Source of the DNA: Pseudomonas mucoides
GTDB taxonomy: Bacteria; Pseudomonadota; Gammaproteobacteria; Pseudomonadales; Pseudomonadaceae
Direction of reading: 5' to 3'
Assembly (NCBI RefSeq): GCF_015461845.1
Contig: NZ_JACOPW010000002.1
Coordinates: forward strand, 310,001 to 374,000
Length of the DNA: 64,000 nucleotides
Shown here: positions 27,114-34,381 of the stretch, one piece after another
Numbering within the stretch: position 1 is the stretch's first letter
Layout: every line of letters begins with the position of its first letter
Notes under the pieces: generated by a model
Told to the model about the DNA's origin: nothing
What the model saw: the letters and a program-made list of their open reading frames with translations, nothing else
Databases searched by the model: none
Position numbers and translations under genes: made by a program

Positions 27114-27755
27114 TTATTTTTTTGCCCCCAGTGTTGCCATGTAATGGGCGACAGATTCGGCATCCGCATCCGACAGTGAATGATGTTGCTTCATCAGGGC
27201 GTCCCGGGGGCGCAGTTCGGTCTGTTGAAGCACCTTGATCTGGCGACTCATATAAGCGGCATGTTGACCCGCCAGGCGGGGAATCGGGCCATCTCCCTGA
27301 CCGTCAGCACCGTGGCACGAACTGCACTGCGCGATGCCCGCCTCAGGTAAGCCCTGGCGAAAGATCAATTCACCGCGGGCATCGGGTGTGTCGGCATCCG
27401 CCTTCATGGGGCTCTGACTTGAAAAATAGTCGGCCAGTTCGGCTATCTGGGTCTGCGTCAGATGGTTAAATCCCCACATGTACTGAGTCCCGGTTTTATC
27501 ACTGCGTGCATGGTCCTTGAAGTCAGCCAACTGCAACTTCAGGTACTCTTTTTGCTGCCCGGCTAACTTGGGAAACAATGGCGAGAAGGACTCTCCCGTC
27601 TGTCCATGGCATTGGGCGCAAACCTGGTCGTTCATGACGATACCGGACATGGGCGAGGTTGTTTGCGATGGCTCTTCGCTCGTACGGGTACACCCCATGA
27701 GCGCTGCCAAGCAGAGGGCAAGAGCAAGATGTGATCGGTTGAAAAAACTCTTCAT
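27114..27755 (-). CDS. Diheme c-type cytochrome, predicted lipoprotein
   Basis: This 213-residue protein has a lipoprotein signal (ALCLAALMGC, lipobox cysteine near residue 22). Two heme-binding motifs follow, CAQCH near residue 47 and CSSCH near residue 144, each with a later methionine as possible axial ligand. The layout resembles cytochrome c4 or the cytochrome subunit family Cytochrome_CBB3-like. It would carry electrons at the periplasmic face of the membrane. The ATG at 27755 gives the signal peptide; a start 15 bases upstream is possible. A 425-base gap lies upstream. Confidence 0.88.
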   Translation of the reverse strand: MKSFFNRSHLALALCLAALMGCTRTSEEPSQTTSPMSGIVMNDQVCAQCHGQTGESFSPLFPKLAGQQKEYLKLQLADFKDHARSDKTGTQYMWGFNHLTQTQIAELADYFSSQSPMKADADTPDARGELIFRQGLPEAGIAQCSSCHGADGQGDGPIPRLAGQHAAYMSRQIKVLQQTELRPRDALMKQHHSLSDADAESVAHYMATLGAKK

Positions 27756-28180
27756 GCCAAATGCTTCCATGATCTACGCCCCTGTGTTCAGCGGATCAAT
27801 ACGCGTCCTTCACCTGCCGTTCAATTCCCTCTGCTGATGACAGCCCTAGGCTGGAGCCTAGCTAGACGCAGACCATTTACAAGGTCAGAGCAGAATGAGC
27901 CTTGCGAGCCTGCATTCAGAATAACGCCCATCGCGTCAGGTCATATTCGGCAATCAGCGAATACTGGATCACGACACCTTCTCTTAAGGCTTTGCACCCT
28001 TTATTGACGAAACTCAATTGTTTATCTGGAGCAAGGTGTAGGAATACTCAAACAGGTGATGAAGCGACACAAAAGCTTGCGTTTAAACACAATGTGTCAA
28101 GGACCTGCGGATCGATTTCCGGCAGTTGTGCGCAAGCGCAATACCGCTGGCGGTAACCCACCCTTACGGGGACGACGGTC
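27756..28180. other. 425-base divergent promoter region without a gene
   Basis: This gap separates the cytochrome gene from the erythromycin-esterase-like gene. It holds a short perfect palindrome, CTAGGCT-GG-AGCCTAG (27846-27861), and a degenerate Anr-like site TTGACGAAACTCAA (28004-28017) that matches eight of ten positions. No convincing open frame is present. Confidence 0.45.
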
Positions 28181-29548
28181 ATGAACACACCCTCCCAAGA
28201 CATGCTGGATAACCTGTATGGCTCACCTCGGCACATTGACCAGGCTGCCATCGCACCGCTTCTGCGCCAATACGCCGAGCCTCTGCCGGCGCTGGACTCA
28301 TCCGCCTTTGGTGAAATGTTCGATCGCTATGCCGATGCGCGCGTGGTGATGATTGGTGAGGCCAGTCATGGCACCAGTGATTTTTATCGAACCCGGGCAG
28401 CGATCACCCAAAGGCTGATTGAGCAACACGGGTTCAACATTGTGGCCGTTGAAGCCGACTGGCCGGACGCAGGCCATGTCGACCAGTATGTCCGGGGGTT
28501 GGCACACTCGGCGTGGAAACGTCACATCTTCAGCCGATTCCCGACCTGGATGTGGCGTAACACCGACGTGAGAGCATTCGCCCACTGGCTGCATCAATAC
28601 AACCATACCCTCGCCACTGAACGTCGCGTCGAGTTCCGCGGGCTGGACGTATACAGCTTGCGCAACTCCATCCATGAGGTGCTGAGTTATCTGGACCGGG
28701 TCGACCCACAGCTGGCCCACGAAGCCCGGCGGCGCTATGGCTGTCTGACCCCTTGGCAGGATGATCCCGCCTTGTATGGTCACTTCGTCGAACGTGCCGG
28801 CTTGATGCCTTGTGAGCAACCGGTGATCGAACAGCTCGACGCCATGCTGGCTGAACAATTGGCCGGGCTCATCCAGAACGACGAGGCATTCTTCAATGCG
28901 GCGCAAAATGCTCGGGTGGTGCAGGCGGCGGAACAGTATTACCGTGCGATTTATCGAGGGTCGACCGCCTCGTGGAACCTGCGTGACCGGCACATGTTCG
29001 ACACACTTCGGGCACTGCTTGAGCACCGGGGTCCACAAGCCAAAGCCGTGGTCTGGGCGCACAATTCTCATATTGGCAACGCGGCTGCGACGGAAATGGG
29101 CTGGAAGGGTCAGTTCAACATCGGTCAGCTGTGCCGCAGTGCTTATGGGCGCGATGCTGTTCTGATCGGCATGAGCACCGACCGTGGCCAGGTGGCCGCG
29201 GCCGATGACTGGGACGGCGACATGCTCATCAAGGACATCCGGCCCTCTCGCCCGGACAGTTGGGAGCACCAGTTCCTAATGGCGGGTGTGCCGGCGTCAT
29301 TGACCGACTGGCGAGACCCAACGCGCAAAGCACTGCGCCGTGTGTTGTCCAAACCATTGCTGGAGCGGGCCATCGGGGTGATTTACCGCCCTGAAACCGA
29401 GCGTGGCAGTCACTACTTCGAAGCGACGCTGGCCGAACAGTTCGACGCCATGATCTGGATTGAACAGACCCAACCCGTGACAGCACTGGCGCTGCCGAAA
29501 AGCCAGAGACTCGAACCGGAAGACGAAACCTATCCGTTTGGCGTGTGA
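28181..29548 (+). CDS. Erythromycin-esterase-like family protein
   Basis: This 455-residue protein matches the erythromycin esterase family. VVMIGEASHGTSDFYRTRAA near residues 52-71 carries the conserved glutamate and histidine (GEASHG), and VAVEADWPDAGHVDQYVRG follows near residues 88-106. A second conserved part shows AKAVVWAHNSHIGNA near residues 287-301. Family members include macrolide hydrolases, but many are housekeeping or stress proteins of unknown substrate. Here the neighbours are a dienelactone-hydrolase-like gene and a phosphoribosyltransferase, domains that occur fused to this one in other bacteria. Antibiotic resistance should not be assumed. Confidence 0.85.
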   Translation: MNTPSQDMLDNLYGSPRHIDQAAIAPLLRQYAEPLPALDSSAFGEMFDRYADARVVMIGEASHGTSDFYRTRAAITQRLIEQHGFNIVAVEADWPDAGHVDQYVRGLAHSAWKRHIFSRFPTWMWRNTDVRAFAHWLHQYNHTLATERRVEFRGLDVYSLRNSIHEVLSYLDRVDPQLAHEARRRYGCLTPWQDDPALYGHFVERAGLMPCEQPVIEQLDAMLAEQLAGLIQNDEAFFNAAQNARVVQAAEQYYRAIYRGSTASWNLRDRHMFDTLRALLEHRGPQAKAVVWAHNSHIGNAAATEMGWKGQFNIGQLCRSAYGRDAVLIGMSTDRGQVAAADDWDGDMLIKDIRPSRPDSWEHQFLMAGVPASLTDWRDPTRKALRRVLSKPLLERAIGVIYRPETERGSHYFEATLAEQFDAMIWIEQTQPVTALALPKSQRLEPEDETYPFGV

Positions 29549-29564
29549 GGCCGATCAGGCGTTG

Positions 29565-30221
29565 TCAGGCGGGGCCGTGCAAATGCTTCTCGAACCAGTC
29601 GCCAGCGAGTCTGGCGACTTCTTCAAGGGCGCCCGGTTCTTCGAAAAGATGAGTCGCGCCCGCCACGATTTCCAGCTGCTGCTCACACCGCAAGGCATGA
29701 CTGCTTTGATCATTCAATTCGAGCACCACCGGGTCCTGGGCGCCCACGATCTGCAGAGTGGGTGCCCTCACCTGCGACAATGCAGCCCCCGCCAGGTCGG
29801 TGCGCCCTCCCCGACTGACCACCGCATGCACCACCTCCGGGCGCACGGCCGCCGCCAACAACGCCGCCGCAGCACCGGTGCTTGCGCCGAACAGGCCGAT
29901 TCGTAGCGAGTGCAACTTCACGTCCCGACCGACCCAGTCGATGACTTCCACCAGTCGCCTGGCGAGCAAGGCGATATCGAAACGTAGCTCCCGGGTGAGG
30001 TTGTCCAGTCGTTGCTCTGGCTCCGTGAGCAGGTCGAACAGCAGCGACGCCAGCCCCCTGCTGGCCAGCGACTCGGCGACATACTGATTACGCGGACTTG
30101 TACGACTGCTGCCGCTGCCATGCACGAAGACCACCAGACCGCAGGGGTTGGCCGGCAGACGCAAGTCGGCTGATAACTCAACGTCCTTCAGGTCCAGCTG
30201 TCGATAGTGCGACTCAGTCAT
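29565..30221 (-). CDS. Dienelactone-hydrolase-like alpha/beta hydrolase
   Basis: This 218-residue alpha/beta hydrolase shows VVFVHGSGSSRTSPRNQYVA near residues 29-48 (oxyanion region) and IGLFGASTGAAAALLAA near residues 105-121, with the nucleophile elbow GASTG. VGAQDPVV and GATHLFEE supply the acid and histidine. The ATG at 30221 overlaps the phosphoribosyltransferase stop by eight bases, so the two are translationally coupled, and an upstream in-frame ATG lies inside that gene. The pairing occurs as a single fused protein in other bacteria, as I recall. The substrate is unknown. Confidence 0.87.
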   Translation of the reverse strand: MTESHYRQLDLKDVELSADLRLPANPCGLVVFVHGSGSSRTSPRNQYVAESLASRGLASLLFDLLTEPEQRLDNLTRELRFDIALLARRLVEVIDWVGRDVKLHSLRIGLFGASTGAAAALLAAAVRPEVVHAVVSRGGRTDLAGAALSQVRAPTLQIVGAQDPVVLELNDQSSHALRCEQQLEIVAGATHLFEEPGALEEVARLAGDWFEKHLHGPA

Positions 30222-30921
30222 CGACGTTCCCCTGAACCTTGGCGCTGGTGGCGGCTTCTCGCTGCCAGGCCAGTTGCAACAAATCAATGACTTCTTCGTC
30301 CGAGGTCTGGGGGAAATTCAAGTACCAATACCCGATCGACATCATCCATTCAGGCATGAGTGGGCAGATCACCTCATCGACTTCGAAGCTCAGCGTGTCC
30401 ACCGTTTCCAGCGGCGCAACCGGCACGGCAACGACGATACGAGCAGGTGCCTGCATACGCACCGCGCGGATCGCCGCCATCATCGAGGCGCCCGTCGCCA
30501 GGCCATCATCCACCAGAATCACCACCTGCCCCTTGAGCTGTAAGGGTGGCCGGGCGCCCCGGTACAGCAACTCGCGCCGCTGCAGTTCCCGTGTTTCACG
30601 CGCGACCACGGCGTCGAATGCGGCCGGGGAAATCGGGTGGGCCCGCAGCGCTTCTTCATTTCGGATCTGGATACCGCCACTGGCGATGGCGCCCATGGCG
30701 AACTCCGGGTTGGACGGCACGCCCAGTTTGCGCACCAGCATCAGGTCCAGGCGCACGTCCAGGGCCTTGACCACTTCATAGGCGACCGGAACGCCGCCAC
30801 GGGGTAAGGCGAGGACGATGACATCGGGGCGCTGTGCGTATTTGAGCAACGGTTCCACCAGACGTCGACCGGCTTCTTTCCGGTCCTTCAACGTGGTTTG
30901 CAATGAGGGGCTTTGACTCAT
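30214..30921 (-). CDS. Phosphoribosyltransferase (operon with USP copy 2)
   Basis: This 235-residue type I PRTase-fold protein has a PRPP-binding loop VVILVDDGLATGASMMAAIR near residues 124-143 and an N-terminal pyrophosphate-loop region LALPRGGVPVAYEV near residues 38-51. The segment RKLGVPSNPEFAMGAIASGG is typical of a family found near or fused to dienelactone hydrolases and erythromycin-esterase-like domains. The ATG at 30921 has GGGGAGG six bases upstream. It lies 58 bases after the universal stress protein gene and overlaps the next hydrolase gene. The base or nucleotide it acts on is not known. Confidence 0.88.
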   Translation of the reverse strand: MSQSPSLQTTLKDRKEAGRRLVEPLLKYAQRPDVIVLALPRGGVPVAYEVVKALDVRLDLMLVRKLGVPSNPEFAMGAIASGGIQIRNEEALRAHPISPAAFDAVVARETRELQRRELLYRGARPPLQLKGQVVILVDDGLATGASMMAAIRAVRMQAPARIVVAVPVAPLETVDTLSFEVDEVICPLMPEWMMSIGYWYLNFPQTSDEEVIDLLQLAWQREAATSAKVQGNVDD

Positions 30922-30979
30922 GAAAAACCTCCCCAGGCGATGACGCCTGTCGTTTCGTTTCAACATGGCCTGGCCCGAT

Positions 30980-31864
30980 CTAGACGGCCAGAACGCTGCA
31001 AGGCACCTGGTACAGAATGTGTTCGGTCGTGCTGCCCAGCAGCTTCTCCAGGCCGTGATACTGGACTCTGCCCATCACGATCACATCCACCTTCTGCTCG
31101 CTGGCAAAATCGCTCAACGCCGAGACCGGGTGTCCGAGAACAAAATGCCGACGGTCAGAGGGGACGCCATACCGACCGGCCAATTTAATGAACGATTGTT
31201 CCTCGGTGGTGCGCAACTCTTTGGTGATGTCTTGAAGCGCCAGCCCCCCCATGTCCGCCAGATAGACCCCAGAAAGATCGCAGGCATACAGCAGGTGCAA
31301 CTCGGCATCGCACTGCAACGCCAGGTTGGTGGCTTGCTGAATGATCCGCTCGTTCAGCTCGCTGTTTGCAGGCGCCGTATCCGAAGCGTCAACCGCCGCC
31401 ACGACCTTGCGCGGCAAGGCATGGCCACCGCCGCCCACCAGATAGATCGGTATTGGGCAGTGGCGCAACAAATGCCAATCCAGCGGAGTGAAGAACGCGC
31501 GTTTGAGCGCTGATTCGTGTTGCACTTCCTTGATCAACAGGTCGGGCTGCATTTCCGTGACGCGATCAAGAATGTCTTGCTTCATGTCATCGGTCCACGC
31601 CACCTCCGTCGTCACTTCGAGCCCGAGAGCGTGGAGTTTGGAGGCCTGGTTCTGCAGCCAGTCGCGATGGTCCTGACGATAGCTTTCCAGGGCCTTTTCC
31701 TGCTCGCCTTCGTCAAGCAGTGACAGTATCTTCAACGGCTTTATAAACGCAGCAATATGCAAGCTCGCGCCGCTGGCCTTGGCCAGGGCGGCCGCATGGT
31801 TTATCGCAGGGGAATGGCGCAGGGCCGGGTTGATGATGAGTAACAAGCGTTGATATTGGCTCAT
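30980..31864 (-). CDS. Universal stress protein, two UspA domains (copy 2)
   Basis: This 294-residue protein has two UspA domains. The first starts MSQYQRLLLIINPALRHSPA; the second begins near RKVVAAVDASDT (about residue 150), with VIMGRVQYHGLEKLLGSTTE near the end. It is the first gene of an operon with the phosphoribosyltransferase and the hydrolase. It is very similar to copy 4 at 53.3-54.2 kb, both in protein and in the upstream DNA. A perfect Anr box is centred 94 bases upstream of its start. Confidence 0.92.
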   Translation of the reverse strand: MSQYQRLLLIINPALRHSPAINHAAALAKASGASLHIAAFIKPLKILSLLDEGEQEKALESYRQDHRDWLQNQASKLHALGLEVTTEVAWTDDMKQDILDRVTEMQPDLLIKEVQHESALKRAFFTPLDWHLLRHCPIPIYLVGGGGHALPRKVVAAVDASDTAPANSELNERIIQQATNLALQCDAELHLLYACDLSGVYLADMGGLALQDITKELRTTEEQSFIKLAGRYGVPSDRRHFVLGHPVSALSDFASEQKVDVIVMGRVQYHGLEKLLGSTTEHILYQVPCSVLAV

Positions 31865-31950
31865 GATCTGACTCCAGACAGGGGGGACTTGACGCGCCGG
31901 ATCAGACGCCAGCGTTTGATTCAGAGTCCTCCGTTGATGTCGCCCAGGCG

Positions 31951-31964
31951 TTGATTTATATCAA
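31951..31964. promoter_or_regulatory. Perfect Anr/FNR box upstream of USP copy 2 operon
   Basis: TTGATTTATATCAA matches the consensus fully. It lies about 94 bases upstream of the universal stress protein start and is one of two boxes in this 258-base divergent gap. Confidence 0.8.
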
Positions 31965-32029
31965 ATCCCTGCGCAAGACCGATCAATGGACTAACGCCGC
32001 TCATGGATTGACATTTCATTTCTCCGTAC

Positions 32030-32043
32030 TTGATCAATATCAA
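32030..32043. promoter_or_regulatory. Perfect Anr/FNR box upstream of the PRTase-prs operon
   Basis: TTGATCAATATCAA matches the consensus fully. Its centre is 86 bases upstream of the phosphoribosyltransferase start. The same 14 bases occur at 54401-54414, likewise beside a universal stress protein gene. Confidence 0.8.
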
Positions 32044-32122
32044 TAGGGCCGAGCCGAGCGGGATTACGTTGGCAGTGGCCCCGCACTTTTTTGCGGTTGA
32101 TCGGTTTCGACAGGAGACGGCA

Positions 32123-32689
32123 ATGTCTGCCCCACTTGCGAGTCAGCGGTTGCGCTTGTACGACAGCGATGAACTCGATGGCGTGCTGCAGGCGATGGCG
32201 CGCCAAGCGGCGATATTGTTGCCGCCCGCTCAATCGGCACTGATTGGCATCCAGCGCCGCGGCGAGCCTCTGGCACAGCGCTTACAGCAGCATCTTTCGC
32301 GTCAGACCGGCCAGCCAGAACTGCCGCTGTACCCCCTGAAGGTCAAGCGCTATGCCGATGACCTCAAGGTCCTGCATGCACACACGGAATTGACCGAGAA
32401 CCCGCTTCTGGGCGCGCTGGACCTTGCCAATACAACCCTGCTTGTTGTCGACGATGTGCTTTTTGAGGGCCATTCACTCCTGCGCACCTGTGCCTATCTG
32501 GCGCAACTGGGGGCCCGTCGGGTCTACACGGCGGTATTGGTTGATCGGCATGTTTGCCAGCAACCGATCCGTGCCGACATTATCGGCGTGCATCTGCAAG
32601 TTGCCGCCCATGACATCGTCGAATGCAACGTCCCGCCCTACGAAATGGAGTTCTGCATTGAAGTGTTACGGCATGGCGCTGTCCGATGA
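32123..32689 (+). CDS. PyrR-like phosphoribosyltransferase
   Basis: This 188-residue protein resembles PyrR-type uracil phosphoribosyltransferases. The PRPP loop is LLVVDDVLFEGHSLLRTCAY near residues 114-133, and the early loop is LIGIQRRGEPLAQRL near residues 38-52. The C-terminal half carries VPPYEMEFC. The ATG at 32123 follows AGGAGACGGCA; the same frame is open upstream to the Anr box but without a ribosome site. The PRPP synthetase gene downstream starts 38 bases after its stop, so substrate production and use are linked. It may regulate RNA, as PyrR does in Bacillus, or salvage uracil. Confidence 0.85.
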   Translation: MSAPLASQRLRLYDSDELDGVLQAMARQAAILLPPAQSALIGIQRRGEPLAQRLQQHLSRQTGQPELPLYPLKVKRYADDLKVLHAHTELTENPLLGALDLANTTLLVVDDVLFEGHSLLRTCAYLAQLGARRVYTAVLVDRHVCQQPIRADIIGVHLQVAAHDIVECNVPPYEMEFCIEVLRHGAVR

Positions 32690-32727
32690 TGGCGCAACTG
32701 TTCGATAAGCCTCAAAGGAGCCAATGC

Positions 32728-33693
32728 ATGCTCACTGACCGCCCGCTTCTTTTTGCCCTGCAAGGCAGTGAGCACTATGCAACCCGCGTCGCGCAGCGGC
32801 TTGGCTGCCAACTGGCCCTTCATGAAGAACGCAACTATGAAGATGGCGAACATAAATGCCGACCGCTGGCGTCGGTTAACGGTCGCGAGGTCGTGGTGTT
32901 CCATTCCTTGTATGGGGATGATCGGCAGAGCGCTAACGATAAGTTGTGTCGCCTGTTGTTCTTTTGCGGAGCACTCAAGGATGCCGGTGCTCGCCATGTG
33001 CAAGTCGTAACACCCTACCTCTGTTACGGACGCAAAGATCGTCGCAGCCAACCTCAAGACCCAACGATCACCCGCTACCTGGCGACCATTTTTGAAGCCT
33101 GCCACGTTGATCGTCTGGTTGCCCTGGAGGTGCATAATCCGGCCGCGTTCGACAATGCCTTTCGCATTCCTGCGTGGAACGTGCAGTGCACAGAATTATT
33201 CGCCGAGCATTTCGCCAGGTTCGTCGGCGACGCCGACGTGGTAGCGGTGTCCCCGGATTCCGGTGGTGCCAAGCGCGCCGAACAGTTTCGTCAGGCCCTC
33301 GAACGACAACTGGGACGCTCAGTGGGCAGTGCGCTGATGGAAAAGCACCGTGCTCACGCGACGCTGACGGGCACCCTCTTGGTGGGCGACGTATCGGGTA
33401 AGACAGCCATTGTTTTCGACGACCTGATCAGTACCGGTGAAACGCTGAAGCATGCGGGCCTTGCCTGTCAAAAGGGTGGAGCCACCCGATTATTCGCCGC
33501 GGCGACCCATGGTTTGTTTACGGCGGGCAGCCAACTGTTCGACCCGCCGCTTTTCGAGCACATTGCGATCTCTGACAGCGTGCCGCCATTTCGCCTGCTG
33601 CCCGAGTGTGTGACGCAGCACGTGCACGTACTCGACAGCACCGCCCAGATAGCCACCTTGCTGGCTGAAAATGGAGCATTCGATTCCGTCTGA
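32728..33693 (+). CDS. Ribose-phosphate diphosphokinase (PRPP synthetase) paralogue
   Basis: This 321-residue protein has the PRPP synthetase layout. VVFHSLYGDDRQSANDKLC near residues 55-73 and PYLCYGRKDRRSQPQDP near residues 95-111 form the ATP and flexible-loop region. SPDSGGAKRAEQF stands where usual enzymes have PDVGG. AIVFDDLISTGETLKHAG near residues 225-242 is the ribose-phosphate loop. These differences from the standard PrsA mark it as a second, divergent copy. The ATG at 32728 follows AAAGGAG; an ATG at 32686 overlaps the upstream stop. It would make PRPP for the phosphoribosyltransferases beside it. Confidence 0.88.
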   Translation: MLTDRPLLFALQGSEHYATRVAQRLGCQLALHEERNYEDGEHKCRPLASVNGREVVVFHSLYGDDRQSANDKLCRLLFFCGALKDAGARHVQVVTPYLCYGRKDRRSQPQDPTITRYLATIFEACHVDRLVALEVHNPAAFDNAFRIPAWNVQCTELFAEHFARFVGDADVVAVSPDSGGAKRAEQFRQALERQLGRSVGSALMEKHRAHATLTGTLLVGDVSGKTAIVFDDLISTGETLKHAGLACQKGGATRLFAAATHGLFTAGSQLFDPPLFEHIAISDSVPPFRLLPECVTQHVHVLDSTAQIATLLAENGAFDSV

Positions 33694-33732
33694 GCGGAAG
33701 CTGTCGATCAGAGCCAATGGGAGTGCCTGACG

Positions 33733-34275
33733 TTGAAAAAGATGAAAATCAACACAGCATTCACACTGATGGAGCCAGGCCCGGTGGTCTTCGTCACCAC
33801 AAATGACGGCCAGAAGAACAACATCATGACCATTTCGTGGACCATGGTGATGGGCTTCACGCCGACTTTCGCCATGACCACCGGCCCCTGGAACTATTCA
33901 TACGCCGCGCTCCTGAAAACCAAGGAGTGCGTCATTTCAATCCCCACCGTCGATTTGATCGATTGCGTTATTGGTGTGGGGACCTGTTCCGGTGCGGACA
34001 CAGACAAGTTTGCAACATTCGGATTGACGCCCGTGAAAGGCAAACATGTCAGGTCACCCTTGATTAAGGAGTGCGTGGCCAATATCGAATGCAACGTTAT
34101 CGATGTCATCGAGAAACACAATATTGTTGTCCTCGAAGGCCTCGCCGCCTACTTCGACGATTCACGCAAAGAGACACGAACCATTCATTCAGTGGGTGAT
34201 GGTTCCTTCGTCGTGGACGGACGCAAACTGGATAGAAGAGAAAGGATGCAGTCGAAGCTTCCAGAGGGTGTCTAG
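33733..34275 (+). CDS. Flavin reductase-like domain protein
   Basis: This 180-residue protein belongs to the flavin reductase-like FMN-binding family. VVFVTTNDGQKNNIMTISWT near residues 18-37 and PWNYSYAAL near residues 52-60 form the FMN-binding region. ECVISIPTVDLIDCVIGVGT follows near residues 66-85. It starts 39 bases after the PRPP synthetase stop, so it is probably in the same operon. The TTG at 33733 has GGGAG nine bases upstream; the ATG at 33742 is the alternative. It may use flavin for an uncharacterised reduction. Confidence 0.85.
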   Translation: MKKMKINTAFTLMEPGPVVFVTTNDGQKNNIMTISWTMVMGFTPTFAMTTGPWNYSYAALLKTKECVISIPTVDLIDCVIGVGTCSGADTDKFATFGLTPVKGKHVRSPLIKECVANIECNVIDVIEKHNIVVLEGLAAYFDDSRKETRTIHSVGDGSFVVDGRKLDRRERMQSKLPEGV

Positions 34276-34381
34276 GTGTTTAGTGGTCGTGCGCAATCAC
34301 CCATTCAAATGGACTCGTCATCGTCGTGCTGATCTTCCAGGTGAAATACATTGAGATCGGTCGAGTGAAGGCGGGTCAGCG

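Noticed and set aside
28181..29548. Antibiotic resistance role for the erythromycin-esterase-like gene
   Set aside because: The family is broad, the neighbours point to a stress or nucleotide role, and no resistance-specific context is present.
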